Shown here piece after piece: positions 15,488 through 24,401 of a stretch of DNA of 64,000 nucleotides (within the stretch, counting starts at the first letter, position 1; every line of letters begins with the position of its first letter). A program made the position numbers and the translations under genes. The notes below the pieces were generated by a model that did not search any database, was not told the DNA's origin, and worked only from the letters and a program-made list of their open reading frames with translations. The stretch comes from Armatimonadota bacterium (GTDB taxonomy: Bacteria > Armatimonadota > Fimbriimonadia > Fimbriimonadales > Fimbriimonadaceae): positions 1 to 64,000 of the forward strand of contig JADFMN010000008.1 of NCBI GenBank assembly GCA_022563855.1. The letters run 5' to 3'.

Positions 15488-16888
15488 TCAAACGTTCCTG
15501 ACCAAAATCAGGTTCGTGTGCCCCGGTGCGCCGACTGGCACCCCAGCTGTCACGACGATTTTGTCCTTGACCTTGAGCAATCCTAGGTCCAAAAGGGCCT
15601 CGATCGCCCGTTCGATAGACTCATCCGTGCCTGTCGGGAGTTCGACCAAAACCGCTTCTACGCCCCACACCATCGCCATTTGACGCTGAGTGCGCACGTT
15701 CCACGTGACGCACCAGATCGGTACCGCTGGGCGGTATCGACTGACCAGCACGGGTGTCATGCCGCTGCTGGAGGTCGTCACGATCGCTTGAACGCTCAGC
15801 GACGCCGCGATATGCACGGCGGCGTTGGCGACGGAGTCCGTATCCTTGTTCGCCATGCTTTCGGAGCCGCGCGACATCAGACGAGCGTGGTCTAGCAGCG
15901 ACTCTCCGCGCGTTGCGATTTCGCCCATCGTCTTAGTCGCTTCGATCGCGTGCTCGCCCGTAGCCGTCTCGGCGCTCAGCATCACGGCGTCCGTTCCGTC
16001 CAGGATCGCGTTGGCAACGTCGCTCGCCTCGGCCCTTGTCGGGCGCGGGGAGTGCATCATGCTTTCGAGCATTTGAGTGGCAGTGATCACCGGCACTCCG
16101 CACGCGTTGCACATTCTGATGATCTTCTTCTGCGCGACCGGCACCTCTTCAAGCTCCATCTGGAGGCCCAAGTCTCCGCGAGCGACCATGACGACGTCCG
16201 CGATCTTGAGGATTTCGTCCAGGTCGTCGAGCGCCTCTTTGGTCTCGATTTTCGCGACCAGCCGCACCGTGGTGTCGCGCTTGTCTACGAGCAGTCGCAG
16301 GTCGCGCAAGTCGGAGGCCCGCCGGACATAGCTCAACGCTATGAAGTCAGCATCGACGTTGAGCGCTGATTCGACGTCCTTCCGGTCTTGCTCTGTCAGC
16401 GCCGGAGTGTCGAACACCTTGCCGACGACCGTGAGACCCTGCCTCGAGCGGACCGTGCCGTCGCACTGCGCCGTACAGTTGAAATGCTCGCCATCGCGGT
16501 CGTCGATCTGTATCTGGACCTCGCCATCGCCGAGCAAGAGACTGTCCCCAGGCTCCATCGCCTCCCACACGTCGTCGCGCTCAATCTGAAGCGTAGATTC
16601 CTCCGACCTTCCAATCGTGAGCAGTTCGCCGGCGTGAACCTCCAACGAGCCGTTCGGCATTGGCCCGATTCGGAACTTCGGCCCCTGCAGATCGACCATT
16701 ATGGCGATGGGGGCCAACGTCGGCTCGCACTCTCGAATCCAAGTCGCCCATCGCCCCTTGGTGTCCCAGTCGCCGTGGCTGCAGTTGAAGCGGGCGACGT
16801 TCATGCCTGCCTCAATCAGAGATGCGACGCCCTGCCGCGAGTTCACGGCAGGGCCTAGAGTGCAGACGATCTTGGTGCGGCGGTTCAT
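15488..16888 (-). CDS. pyk: Pyruvate kinase
   Basis: 466 aa. It converts phosphoenolpyruvate and ADP to pyruvate and ATP, the last step of glycolysis. The protein begins MNRRTKIVCTLGPAVNSRQGVASLIEAGMNVARFNCSHG, with the substrate Arg and K+-site residues. The active-site segment VRLVAKIETKEALDDLDEIL contains the catalytic Lys (KIE). The metal-binding region MVARGDLGLQM and TATQMLESMMHSPRPTRAEASDVANAI are canonical. The C-terminal domain (~345-466) keeps the family shape and ends near LVRNV. The FtsB-like gene follows 24 bp downstream. Confidence 0.97.
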   Translation of the reverse strand: MNRRTKIVCTLGPAVNSRQGVASLIEAGMNVARFNCSHGDWDTKGRWATWIRECEPTLAPIAIMVDLQGPKFRIGPMPNGSLEVHAGELLTIGRSEESTLQIERDDVWEAMEPGDSLLLGDGEVQIQIDDRDGEHFNCTAQCDGTVRSRQGLTVVGKVFDTPALTEQDRKDVESALNVDADFIALSYVRRASDLRDLRLLVDKRDTTVRLVAKIETKEALDDLDEILKIADVVMVARGDLGLQMELEEVPVAQKKIIRMCNACGVPVITATQMLESMMHSPRPTRAEASDVANAILDGTDAVMLSAETATGEHAIEATKTMGEIATRGESLLDHARLMSRGSESMANKDTDSVANAAVHIAASLSVQAIVTTSSSGMTPVLVSRYRPAVPIWCVTWNVRTQRQMAMVWGVEAVLVELPTGTDESIERAIEALLDLGLLKVKDKIVVTAGVPVGAPGHTNLILVRNV

Positions 16889-16945
16889 GGCGAAGATTCC
16901 GTTCTTCTGTACTTGCGGACGGATTCGCCGCCCGTCTCGGCGCGG

Positions 16946-17437
16946 CTACTCTTCCATCCAGTGTACGGTCGTGTCGCCGTTCATGCACTGGATGATGTTG
17001 AGCTGGCCGTCGTGGTAGTCCATATGCATGCAGCACGCCTCTGCCATGTACTGCTTGGTGACGGTCTGTCCCCAAGGCGCCTTGACCTCGTTCTGGTAGT
17101 CGTCGTCGGACGCGGCCACGATCGCCGTTTCGAGCGCTGCTGTGCCGCTGATCAGTTTCTCAGTCGCTTTTTCGCGCGTGTCGATAGAAGCCATCACCTC
17201 GCCAATCGCTTGTTCGGTCATTTCGGGCATATCTTCGCCAGAAATGATCTTGGCGCAGGCATGGTTGAACAAGCCGACCTCGGCGGTGATGGCGAGCGGC
17301 GAGCGCGCTTCTCCGCCGGGGCAGGAGGCGAACTGCTCGTCGGTGAAGTGCTTGATGTCCTTCCTGTATCGGTCCAGCGAGCCTTGCAGGCGCGTCTTGG
17401 TCAGTTCTCTGAAACTCGTGGTAGTACCGGTGCTCAT
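16946..17437 (-). CDS. DinB/YfiT-like four-helix-bundle protein
   Basis: 163 aa with a good SD (GGAGAG) before the ATG. The sequence is helical and ends YMAEACCMHMDYHDGQLNIIQCM, resembling the H..yH.GQl motif of DinB/YfiT-like metal-binding proteins. An earlier metal-ligand candidate is the His in VGLFNHACAKI. Members include thiol S-transferases and uncharacterised stress proteins. I infer a divalent-metal site, but the reaction is unknown. It stands alone downstream of a dense repeat cluster. Confidence 0.75.
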   Translation of the reverse strand: MSTGTTTSFRELTKTRLQGSLDRYRKDIKHFTDEQFASCPGGEARSPLAITAEVGLFNHACAKIISGEDMPEMTEQAIGEVMASIDTREKATEKLISGTAALETAIVAASDDDYQNEVKAPWGQTVTKQYMAEACCMHMDYHDGQLNIIQCMNGDTTVHWMEE

Positions 17438-17530
17438 ATTTCTCTCCAGAGTGGAAACTCCCTGTCTTTTACCCCCTGAGCGCCTGCCACCGTCAGGCCC
17501 GACAGGGTCTGTCGGCGCGACCCAAGGAGC

Positions 17531-17576
17531 GCGGACTCTCCAGTCCGCATCCCGGCCTTTGGACTCTCAGTCCAAA
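17531..17576. repeat. Two small perfect hairpins (GGACTnTCAGTCC type)
   Basis: GCGGACTCTCCAGTCCGC at 17531-17548 and TTTGGACTCTCAGTCCAAA at 17558-17576 are perfect inverted repeats sharing a GGACTCTC(c)AGTCC core. A third, GCGGACATTCAGTCCGC, lies at 55945-55961. Confidence 0.8.
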
Positions 17577-17585
17577 CACGACCAA

Positions 17586-17661
17586 GCCCCCACCTAACCT
17601 CCCCCGGCCACGAAAGTGCGAGACAGACGTTGGCTGGTAGGCCTGGGGAGGGATTCGGAGC
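17586..17661. repeat. Intergenic hairpin repeat A, copy 2
   Basis: CCCCCACCTAACCTCCCCC then GGCCACGAAA, a variable loop, and GGCCTGGGGAGGGATTCGG. Nearly the same arms as the copies at 10011 and 55843. Confidence 0.85.
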
Positions 17662-17686
17662 GGGTCGAAGGCGTGCCGCGGTCAGG

Positions 17687-17768
17687 CCCGAGTCTCTAGT
17701 CCCGAGTCCCGAGTCTTGAGTTCCGAGCTAATCCGTACCAATCCGAACGAACCCGAACTAATCCGAAC
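17687..17768. repeat. Composite array: 6 heptamers (CCCGAGT) then 4 decamers (AATCCGAAC)
   Basis: Heptamers CCCGAGT, CTCTAGT, CCCGAGT, CCCGAGT, CTTGAGT, TCCGAGC occupy 17687-17728. Decamers TAATCCGTAC, CAATCCGAAC, GAACCCGAAC, TAATCCGAAC follow at 17729-17768. The decamer is the complement of the unit at 3357-3415. The last decamer overlaps the pepF stop codon and its last codons. Confidence 0.88.
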
Positions 17769-19578
17769 CGACCTCGCCCCACAGCTTTTCAGCCTCGCCG
17801 ACCATCGCTTCGATCGCCTGGAAACCGCCGACCCAGAAGTCGCGGCTGTGCAGGTCGACGCCGAGGATCGACATCAGCTCGGGCGGAGTCTTCGAGCCGC
17901 CGAGCCGCAGGACTTGCTCGTACTTGGCGGCGAACTCCGGCCCTTCCTTTTTCGCCATCTGATAGATCGAGAGGGTCAGCAGTTCGCCGAAAGAGTACGC
18001 ATAGACGTAGAACGGCGCGAAGAAGAAGTGGCCGACGTACAGCCACCAGCACTCGTGCTGGCCGCCGAGCTTCACGGCGCTGCCGAACATCGACTGCATC
18101 TCGTCCTGCCAGATCTCGCGGAACTGCTCGCTGCTCAGCTCGCCTTCCTCGCGGCGCAACGTATGGCACCGTTGCTCGAACCGGAACATCGCCGCCTGCC
18201 TGTGTACGCTCGCAAAGACCCCCTCGATCTTCTCGGCGTAGAGCGCGAGCTTGTCTTTCGTACTCGCACCCTTGATGATGTTCTCGAAAACGAGCATCTC
18301 GCCGAAGATAGAAGCCAGTTCGGCCAACGGCAGAGTGCCGTGATAGTTGAACTCCGTCTGGTCGCGGCTGAACGAAGCGTGGACCCCGTGCCCCAACTCG
18401 TGCGCGAGCGTCATCACGTCGCCGAGCTTCCCGAGATACGTCATCAGGATGACCGGGTGAAGGTCGGCGGTGATGTAGCTGCAGAACGCGCCGCCCGTCT
18501 TGCCGTCGCGCGGCTCCGCTTCGATCCAACTGTTGTCGAAGAACTCCTTGCCTCTCTCTGCCATCGGTGCGCTGAACTCGCCGAACGAGTCGAGCACGAT
18601 CTTCCTTGCCGCGTCCCAGGCGACCTTCTCTTTGGTTTCGAATAAGGGCGCGTACCGGTCGACGTGCGTCAACTCCTTTAGGCCGAGGATCTCGCGCTTG
18701 ACGTTGTAATACCGCTCGACGAGGTCCGACCGTTCGCGGCACAGTTGCATGACGAGGTCGACCGTCTCCTTGTCGAGTTCGTTCGCCATGTGGCGCGAGT
18801 GCTCGGCGTACTCGTGCTTGCGCAAGCGGTCGCCGACTTTCTTGTCCGCGAGCAGAGTGTTATAGGTGTAGACGATGACCTTCTCGATGCTGTGCATCCC
18901 TTCAGTCAGAGCGTCCGCCGCCGCCTGCCGCACGTCTCTGTCGCCCTCTCGCAACAGGTTGCCGATCTCCTCAATGCTCAAATCCCTGCTCTCTTTTGTC
19001 ACAGGGTCAAGATAAGGGCACTTTAGGTTCGCGGTCAGCTCGTCGTGCAGCCGCACCCAGGCACGACAGCCGGTGTTCGCCGTCTCTTCGAGGATCACCT
19101 CCTCCGGCTCGCTCAGCATATGTGGCGTGTAGGTTCGGGCAACGTTCACAAAATGGACGTAGTTCGCCATCGCATCGTCCGCCAGACACCCGTCGATGTA
19201 CGCCTGGTCCGCTTTCTGAAGCTCGAGTTCGAAGAAAATCAGCTTGATCTGAAGCTCCGAGCCCTTCTCCATCTGCGACTGCATGAAAGCGCCGAACGCC
19301 GGGTCGCTGGTATCTGCGGCGAACAGCAGGTGCCCGAAAGTGATCGGCTTGCTGACGTCCTGCGAGATCGTCTCAAGCTCTTTGATCGCGCCGGCAAGCT
19401 CGGTGGCGGACATCTCACCGCTTGCGACCTTGCCTCGGTACTTCGACGCAAACTCGTCAGCGCGGGAGTTCAGGTCAGACCAAGCCCCTTCGATCCGAGG
19501 ATCGTCAACCCCGCTGAAAAGATCGCTTAAGTCCCAGCAGACGCCTTTCGCCGCGACGTCTCCGACCGTGGTAGCCAT
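17758..19578 (-). CDS. pepF: Oligoendopeptidase F (M3 family)
   Basis: 606 aa, typical PepF length. Zinc oligopeptidase that cleaves short peptides in the cytosol. The HEXXH motif lies in TLAHELGHGVHASFSRDQ (~res 390), and the downstream Glu ligand is in LAELASIFGEMLVFENI. The flanking substrate-binding region FCSYITADLHPVILM and the C-terminal YAYSFGELLTLSIYQ match M3B peptidases. An SD-like CGGAG precedes the ATG. The last codons (GSD-stop) are encoded within the decamer array, so the exact C-terminus may have been set by the repeat. DoxX lies 8 bp upstream. Confidence 0.96.
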   Translation of the reverse strand: MATTVGDVAAKGVCWDLSDLFSGVDDPRIEGAWSDLNSRADEFASKYRGKVASGEMSATELAGAIKELETISQDVSKPITFGHLLFAADTSDPAFGAFMQSQMEKGSELQIKLIFFELELQKADQAYIDGCLADDAMANYVHFVNVARTYTPHMLSEPEEVILEETANTGCRAWVRLHDELTANLKCPYLDPVTKESRDLSIEEIGNLLREGDRDVRQAAADALTEGMHSIEKVIVYTYNTLLADKKVGDRLRKHEYAEHSRHMANELDKETVDLVMQLCRERSDLVERYYNVKREILGLKELTHVDRYAPLFETKEKVAWDAARKIVLDSFGEFSAPMAERGKEFFDNSWIEAEPRDGKTGGAFCSYITADLHPVILMTYLGKLGDVMTLAHELGHGVHASFSRDQTEFNYHGTLPLAELASIFGEMLVFENIIKGASTKDKLALYAEKIEGVFASVHRQAAMFRFEQRCHTLRREEGELSSEQFREIWQDEMQSMFGSAVKLGGQHECWWLYVGHFFFAPFYVYAYSFGELLTLSIYQMAKKEGPEFAAKYEQVLRLGGSKTPPELMSILGVDLHSRDFWVGGFQAIEAMVGEAEKLWGEVGSD

Positions 19579-19586
19579 GCTCCGTA

Positions 19587-20063
19587 TTATGCTTCTCGCG
19601 ACCGGCGGACGCGGCGACCGGTCCTACTGTTCTCGACAAGAAACGTATCGACCGCCCAGATGCCCGCCCCGAGAAAGATCAACATGAGCGAAAGCGCGAG
19701 CAGCGCTGTCGGATAGCCGACAGCCGCTACAGCGTCTTCGCTTGTCGTCATGACCAGAGTCTCAGTTGCGCGAATTCCCTTGACGGCGGCGATCGTCATC
19801 AACGTGCCGACGAAGATTCCAGCGATGCGCGTCATAAAACCGACTAGCAAAAGAACTCCCGCCGCGAGTTGGCCGTAGAACGCGACGTACCCGATCGACG
19901 AATGGACGTCAAAGTTCTCGGAGAACTTTGTGGCGGCAGATGCGATCCCAGGCCCATCCATCAGACCGAATACGTTGTGCAACCCGTAGTAGAGCATGAG
20001 CGAGCCGAGAACCAGCCGCGCGATAAAGAGCGCGATCCCCTGGGCTCTCAGTTCACCTGTCAT
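19587..20063 (-). CDS. DoxX-family membrane protein
   Basis: 158 aa with four predicted transmembrane helices, near residues 11-28, 55-75, 80-100 and 118-138. The start ALFIARLVLGSLMLYYGLHNVFGLMDGPG and the Gly-rich LAAGVLLLVGFMTRIAGIFVGTLM segment are typical of DoxX. Family members are linked to terminal oxidases and thiol stress, but most are uncharacterised. Its start overlaps the CDF transporter stop by 4 nt, indicating translational coupling. It ends with a basic tail RRVRRSREA. Confidence 0.85.
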   Translation of the reverse strand: MTGELRAQGIALFIARLVLGSLMLYYGLHNVFGLMDGPGIASAATKFSENFDVHSSIGYVAFYGQLAAGVLLLVGFMTRIAGIFVGTLMTIAAVKGIRATETLVMTTSEDAVAAVGYPTALLALSLMLIFLGAGIWAVDTFLVENSRTGRRVRRSREA

Positions 20064-20989
20064 TGCTTGCTCCGTCCATCGCCGTTCGCGCCGTGCTCCT
20101 GCTCCCTGTGCTCTATCTCTGCTCTGTACGGCTCGTAATGTAAAGTGACGAACGCGCCTCCTAGTTTGACGCTCAGTTCGTCCTCGATCTGCTCTGCAAT
20201 TTCGTGCGCGTCGACAAAACTGAGGTCATCGTCCAGTAGCGTGTGCAGCGTGACCACGCGGTTGTTGCCGACCTCGCGAGTCTGCACGTTGTGGAAACCG
20301 AGCACTCGCGGGTGGGCTGCGAGGACCTCCTCGATCTTCCTCAACTCGCCGGGCGGCAGCGAACCGTCCATCAGCGGGTGGATGACCCGGCGCAACTGCC
20401 GCACCGCGAAAAACCCACCGATGAAGGTGAAACCGATCGCGATGAGAGCGTCGAGGGGCTGCCAATCGAAGATCGAATACGCGATGAGTCCAGCGAAAAT
20501 CCCGGCAGACGCCAAGGTGTCGGCTCGAAGGTGCTCGATCTCCCCAGCCAGCACCGGCGAGTTGGCCTTTTTCAGCACCCGACGCAGATACAGCATCACT
20601 GCGGTGTTGGCTAACGCCGCGTACCCGAGCGCGTACAGGCCCCAGCCTACGTCGATGTCCCTGGGCTCGTTCAGCCTGATCGCAGCCTGCCAAATGATGA
20701 TGCCGGCGGTGACGATGACCAGAATCATCTGAAACGCGCTTGTGAGAAGCTCGGCCTTGCCGTGCCCGTACGGGTGGTCCCGGTCGGGCGGCGCAGCCGC
20801 GATCCGCAACGCCCAGAGCGCCAGCAACGACATGAACACGTCCAGCAGAGACTGCAAGCCCTCTGCCAGTACGCTGATCGACCCGCTCACCGCCGCAGCG
20901 ACTAGCTTGAAAACGACGACGACTATCGTCGAACCGAGCGCAATCGCAACAGCCCGACGGGCGATCCTTGAGCCGTTGTCGTGATCCAC
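20060..20989 (-). CDS. Cation diffusion facilitator (CDF) family metal exporter
   Basis: 309 aa from a GTG. Six transmembrane helices precede a C-terminal cytoplasmic domain (~res 205-290). CDF exporters use proton antiport to expel Zn, Mn, Fe, Cd or Co. TM2 carries EGLQSLLDVFMSLLALW, and the loop has PPDRDHPYGHGKAELL, the family signature. TM5 has HLRADTLASAGIFAGL, with the metal-site HxxxD. Metal specificity cannot be read reliably. TACAAA lies 5 nt before the GTG. It is first gene of a pair with DoxX and divergent from recN. Confidence 0.92.
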   Translation of the reverse strand: MDHDNGSRIARRAVAIALGSTIVVVVFKLVAAAVSGSISVLAEGLQSLLDVFMSLLALWALRIAAAPPDRDHPYGHGKAELLTSAFQMILVIVTAGIIIWQAAIRLNEPRDIDVGWGLYALGYAALANTAVMLYLRRVLKKANSPVLAGEIEHLRADTLASAGIFAGLIAYSIFDWQPLDALIAIGFTFIGGFFAVRQLRRVIHPLMDGSLPPGELRKIEEVLAAHPRVLGFHNVQTREVGNNRVVTLHTLLDDDLSFVDAHEIAEQIEDELSVKLGGAFVTLHYEPYRAEIEHREQEHGANGDGRSKQ

Positions 20990-21002
20990 GGTTATTTGTA
21001 TT

Positions 21003-21030
21003 TTGACACCGCTGCGGACGCGGGTATCGT
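21003..21030 (+). promoter_or_regulatory. Putative recN promoter
   Basis: TTGACA at 21003-21008, a 16-bp spacer, and TATCGT at 21025-21030. The ATG at 21043 lies 12 nt further. No Shine-Dalgarno is visible, so the leader would be very short. No LexA-type palindrome was recognised. Confidence 0.4.
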
Positions 21031-21042
21031 TGCAATGCGACT

Positions 21043-22701
21043 ATGGTCAGAGAGCTGAGCGTTCAGGATCTCGGCATCATCGACACTTGCGAGGTGTCGT
21101 TTGAGGCTGGCCTGACGGTCTTGACCGGTGAGACGGGGGCCGGGAAGTCGCTACTCGTCGACGCACTGGACCTCGCGATGGGCGGCAGAGCGGACGCGTC
21201 GCTGGTTCGAGCGGGCGCAGATCGAGCGATCGTCAACCTCTCTATCGACCTGAGCGGCAACGATCGAGGGCGTTCCGCATGCGAGGCGCACGGAGTCGAA
21301 CTAGACCAAGGGACGCTGATTATCCACCGCGAGGTGAGCGCCGCCGGTCGCTCAACCGTGCGGCTGAACGGACGACTGGCGACGATCGGCGCTCTTCGCA
21401 GCATTGGTGCAACGCTCGTCGACCTGCACGGGCAGCACGCCCACCAGGCCTTGCTTGACGTTGACCGTCAGATCGAATTCCTGGACGATTGGATCGGAGA
21501 GACCGCAGCCGAGGTTCGACGCACAGTCAGCGAAGGTTTTTCGTGCCTGCAAGAATTGCGCCGACAGCTCGAAACGGTGCGCACAGGCCAGCGCGACGCC
21601 GCACAGCGCATCGATATGCTCAAGTTCCAGATCGAGGAGATCGAGTCCTTGCGTCCTGTCGTTGGCGAGATGGAGCTGCTGGAAGCGCAGCTCAACCGAC
21701 TGCAGCACTCCGAGGCTCTTTCGCAGTCGACGAACGAGGCGCTTCAGAGCTTGTTCGAGGGCGAGCGATCTGCGCAAGAGTTGCTGAGCGAGAACATTCG
21801 CCGTCTTGAAGCCAGCGCACAGCTCGATCCGGAGGTCGAGCCGATTCTCGTGCCGATCAGGAACTCTCTGTTCTCGCTTGAGGAAGCCGCTACGGACCTG
21901 CGCAAATACGTTGCGGCGCTCGACATGGATTCCGGCGGCTTGGAGGCTGCGGCAGGGAGAATCGACGCGCTGAGGACGCTGCGGCGAAAGTACGGCGACA
22001 GCGAAGAGGGAGTTCTGCAGCATCTTGCCGATGCGGAGGCAGAGTTGGGAGGCCTTGTCAACGCCGACGCATCGGAAGAGGCGCTTGTTCAGCGCGTGCG
22101 AGAAGCAGAAGGCGCTCTCAGTAAATCAGCCGCGAAGCTCTCGAAGATTCGCTCGGAAAAGGCGTCCGAATTTGGCAGGCTCGTGACAGACGGCGCGCGC
22201 GAGCTGGCAATGCCGAACGCCGAGTTCGAAGTTCGGATGTCCGAAAAGGAAGTGGACGCAACCGGGGCGGACGCTGTCGAGTTCTTCTTTACGGCCAGCC
22301 TCGGAGAAGAGCGGCGCCCGCTAGCCAAGATAGCGAGCGGCGGCGAGATTTCGCGGCTGATGCTGGCCGTCAAGGTAGCGTCGGCGGGCCGGGCCGGCGT
22401 GCCGACGCTGATTTTCGACGAGCTCGACACGGGGCTCTCCGGCAGGGCTGCTGCGCTAACGGCCAAGAAACTGAAACAGCTCTCATCCGATTGCCAGGTT
22501 ATCGTGATCAGCCACCTGCCGCAGATCGCTGGTCTTGCCGACGACCACTTCTTGCTGACAAAGGATGAATCTGACCAGCGCGCCGTCGCAACGCTGACGC
22601 GGCTGGGCGACGATGGCCGCGTCCGCGAGGTCGCGCGCCTGCTCGCGGGAGAGGAGGTCGGCGAAAAGGCACTGGCAAATGCGCGTGAGTTCCTCGGATA
22701 G
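21043..22701 (+). CDS. recN: DNA repair protein RecN (SMC-like ATPase)
   Basis: 552 aa. It holds and bridges DNA ends during double-strand-break repair. Walker A is GETGAGKSLLVDAL (~res 29-42). LHGQHAHQALLD is the RecN-specific motif (~132). A coiled-coil arm spans ~150-340. The ABC signature is ASGGEISRLMLAVK, Walker B is TLIFDELDTGLSG, and the H-loop region is VISHLPQIAGLADDHFLL. All ATPase motifs are intact. It is divergent from the CDF gene and followed 72 bp later by the DUF4139 pair. Confidence 0.97.
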   Translation: MVRELSVQDLGIIDTCEVSFEAGLTVLTGETGAGKSLLVDALDLAMGGRADASLVRAGADRAIVNLSIDLSGNDRGRSACEAHGVELDQGTLIIHREVSAAGRSTVRLNGRLATIGALRSIGATLVDLHGQHAHQALLDVDRQIEFLDDWIGETAAEVRRTVSEGFSCLQELRRQLETVRTGQRDAAQRIDMLKFQIEEIESLRPVVGEMELLEAQLNRLQHSEALSQSTNEALQSLFEGERSAQELLSENIRRLEASAQLDPEVEPILVPIRNSLFSLEEAATDLRKYVAALDMDSGGLEAAAGRIDALRTLRRKYGDSEEGVLQHLADAEAELGGLVNADASEEALVQRVREAEGALSKSAAKLSKIRSEKASEFGRLVTDGARELAMPNAEFEVRMSEKEVDATGADAVEFFFTASLGEERRPLAKIASGGEISRLMLAVKVASAGRAGVPTLIFDELDTGLSGRAAALTAKKLKQLSSDCQVIVISHLPQIAGLADDHFLLTKDESDQRAVATLTRLGDDGRVREVARLLAGEEVGEKALANAREFLG

Positions 22702-22773
22702 GCCCAATCACGAAATGAGATTTGAACTTCTGGCCGCGAGACGACACAGATTGAGAACTAGAGGCTCCCGAGC

Positions 22774-24339
22774 ATGAACATCACAGCACTGCTACTTGCA
22801 ACCACCATTTCTACCCCCAACCCGGACGTCGTTGAATCCAAGATCGTCGGCGCGTCGCTGTTCAAGAACGGCTACGCCGTGATCACGCGCGAGACGCCGC
22901 TGCCCATAGCCGGTGAAGTACTCATCGCGCAGCCGAGCGGCGCGACCCTGGGCACGCTGTGGGTGACCGCGTCATCCGGCATCAAGATCCAATCGGTCGT
23001 CTCGACGAAGATCGTAACCGACGGACAGGCCGACCTGAGTTCGCTGGATGAACTCCTGACTGCGAACGTCGGGCGGACGCTGCTGCTCGAAATGGGCAGC
23101 GGCGAGCTCAATCGCACGCTCACCGGGACGATTCTCTCGGCCAACGGCTCGTTGCTGGTCTTGCAGCTCGCAGACGGCTCTCGCATCGGCGTACACAAGA
23201 ACACCGTCCGAAGAATAACGTCGCGCGATGGCGAGCTTGTCTTCCAAAAGTCGACCAAGACCAGCAAGAACGCCCTCCGCATCCGTGCCACGGGAGCCGG
23301 AAGTTTGTACACGATCTCTTTGGAACGCGGGCTCACTTGGGCGCCGGGGTACCACGTCGATATCACCGACGAGAAGAAGCTCAAGATAACTTCGAAGGCG
23401 ACGATCTTGAACGACACGCAAGACCTCGACGACGTGGACGTGCGCCTGATCACCGGCTTCCCGCACGTGCGGTTCATCAACATTCTCGACCCGCTGTCGA
23501 GCGGCAATTCGATCGATCAGTTTCTAAATGCAATGATGTCGATGGGCCTTCGCGCCCCCGGAAGCGGCGGCGCTCTGACGCAGAACGCGGTGTTTGCAGG
23601 CGCCCGGATGGCAGAACAGCGAGCGGATGCTGGCGGCTTCCAGCCGTTCGACGTCGGTCAGCTCGAAGGAATGCAACTGGAAGACCTGTTCTTCTACACG
23701 CAAGAAGGCGTTTCGCTGAAACGCGGCGAGCGCGGATACTACGTGCTGTTCCAAGAGGAAGCGGAGTACGAGCACGTGTACACGCTCGACCTGCCGGAGA
23801 CCGGCTGGTGGCAGAACGCGAACGTCAACGTGTCGGCGCCGATCGCGCAGAAGTTCGACGTCTGGCACACGCTGGAGTTTGAGAACCCGACCAGCTTCCC
23901 GCTGACGACGGCCGCGGCCACGACGTTCAAGAACGGCGAGATCATCGGCCAGGACATGCTCAGCTACGTCGCCCCGAAGGGCAAGGCGCACCTCAAGATC
24001 ACCAAGGCCCTCGACATCCAGACCGACCTCGACGAGCAGGAGGTCGACCGCGAGATAGCCGCGATCAAAAGGACGAGCTACACGCGCGCGCACGACTTGG
24101 TCAGCGCGAAGGGCACGATCGAGGTCGTCAACTACAAGTCGGAGACGGTGACGGTCAAAGTGACCAAGTGGCTCGTCGGCGAGGTCAGCATGGCCGACCG
24201 CGACGGCACGACGATCAAGAACAGGGCCGGGCTGCGAAGCTTGAACCCGAACTCGGAGATCAGGTGGACGCTGGAGCTGAAACCTGGCGAAAGGGTCGAG
24301 CTCAAGTACGAGTTCAAGGTCTACGTGCCGACGCCTTAG
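22774..24339 (+). CDS. Secreted DUF4139-type protein, paralog 1
   Basis: 521 aa. A short hydrophobic start (MNITALLLATTIS) may be a signal peptide. The central block YTISLERGLTWAPGYHVDITDEKKLKITSKATILNDTQDLDDVDVRLITGFP has the pattern of DUF4139 proteins, beta-rich and of unknown function. The later EDLFFYTQEGVSLKRGERGYYVLF and the C-terminal LELKPGERVELKYEFKVYV also fit. It shares an overall plan with the next gene: FKNGYAVITRE in this one and FRNGYGFVVTE in the other. The two are 62 bp apart on the same strand, a tandem duplication. Probably a surface or periplasmic protein. Confidence 0.8.
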   Translation: MNITALLLATTISTPNPDVVESKIVGASLFKNGYAVITRETPLPIAGEVLIAQPSGATLGTLWVTASSGIKIQSVVSTKIVTDGQADLSSLDELLTANVGRTLLLEMGSGELNRTLTGTILSANGSLLVLQLADGSRIGVHKNTVRRITSRDGELVFQKSTKTSKNALRIRATGAGSLYTISLERGLTWAPGYHVDITDEKKLKITSKATILNDTQDLDDVDVRLITGFPHVRFINILDPLSSGNSIDQFLNAMMSMGLRAPGSGGALTQNAVFAGARMAEQRADAGGFQPFDVGQLEGMQLEDLFFYTQEGVSLKRGERGYYVLFQEEAEYEHVYTLDLPETGWWQNANVNVSAPIAQKFDVWHTLEFENPTSFPLTTAAATTFKNGEIIGQDMLSYVAPKGKAHLKITKALDIQTDLDEQEVDREIAAIKRTSYTRAHDLVSAKGTIEVVNYKSETVTVKVTKWLVGEVSMADRDGTTIKNRAGLRSLNPNSEIRWTLELKPGERVELKYEFKVYVPTP

Positions 24340-24401
24340 CGAACGAGATTGGAAACTGGGCAGTATCCTCTTCGTTTGACACATAGTCATTGGAGAAAGA
24401 G

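Noticed and set aside
17716-18645. Plus-strand open frame opposite pepF
   Set aside because: Antisense shadow; it also starts inside the decamer array.
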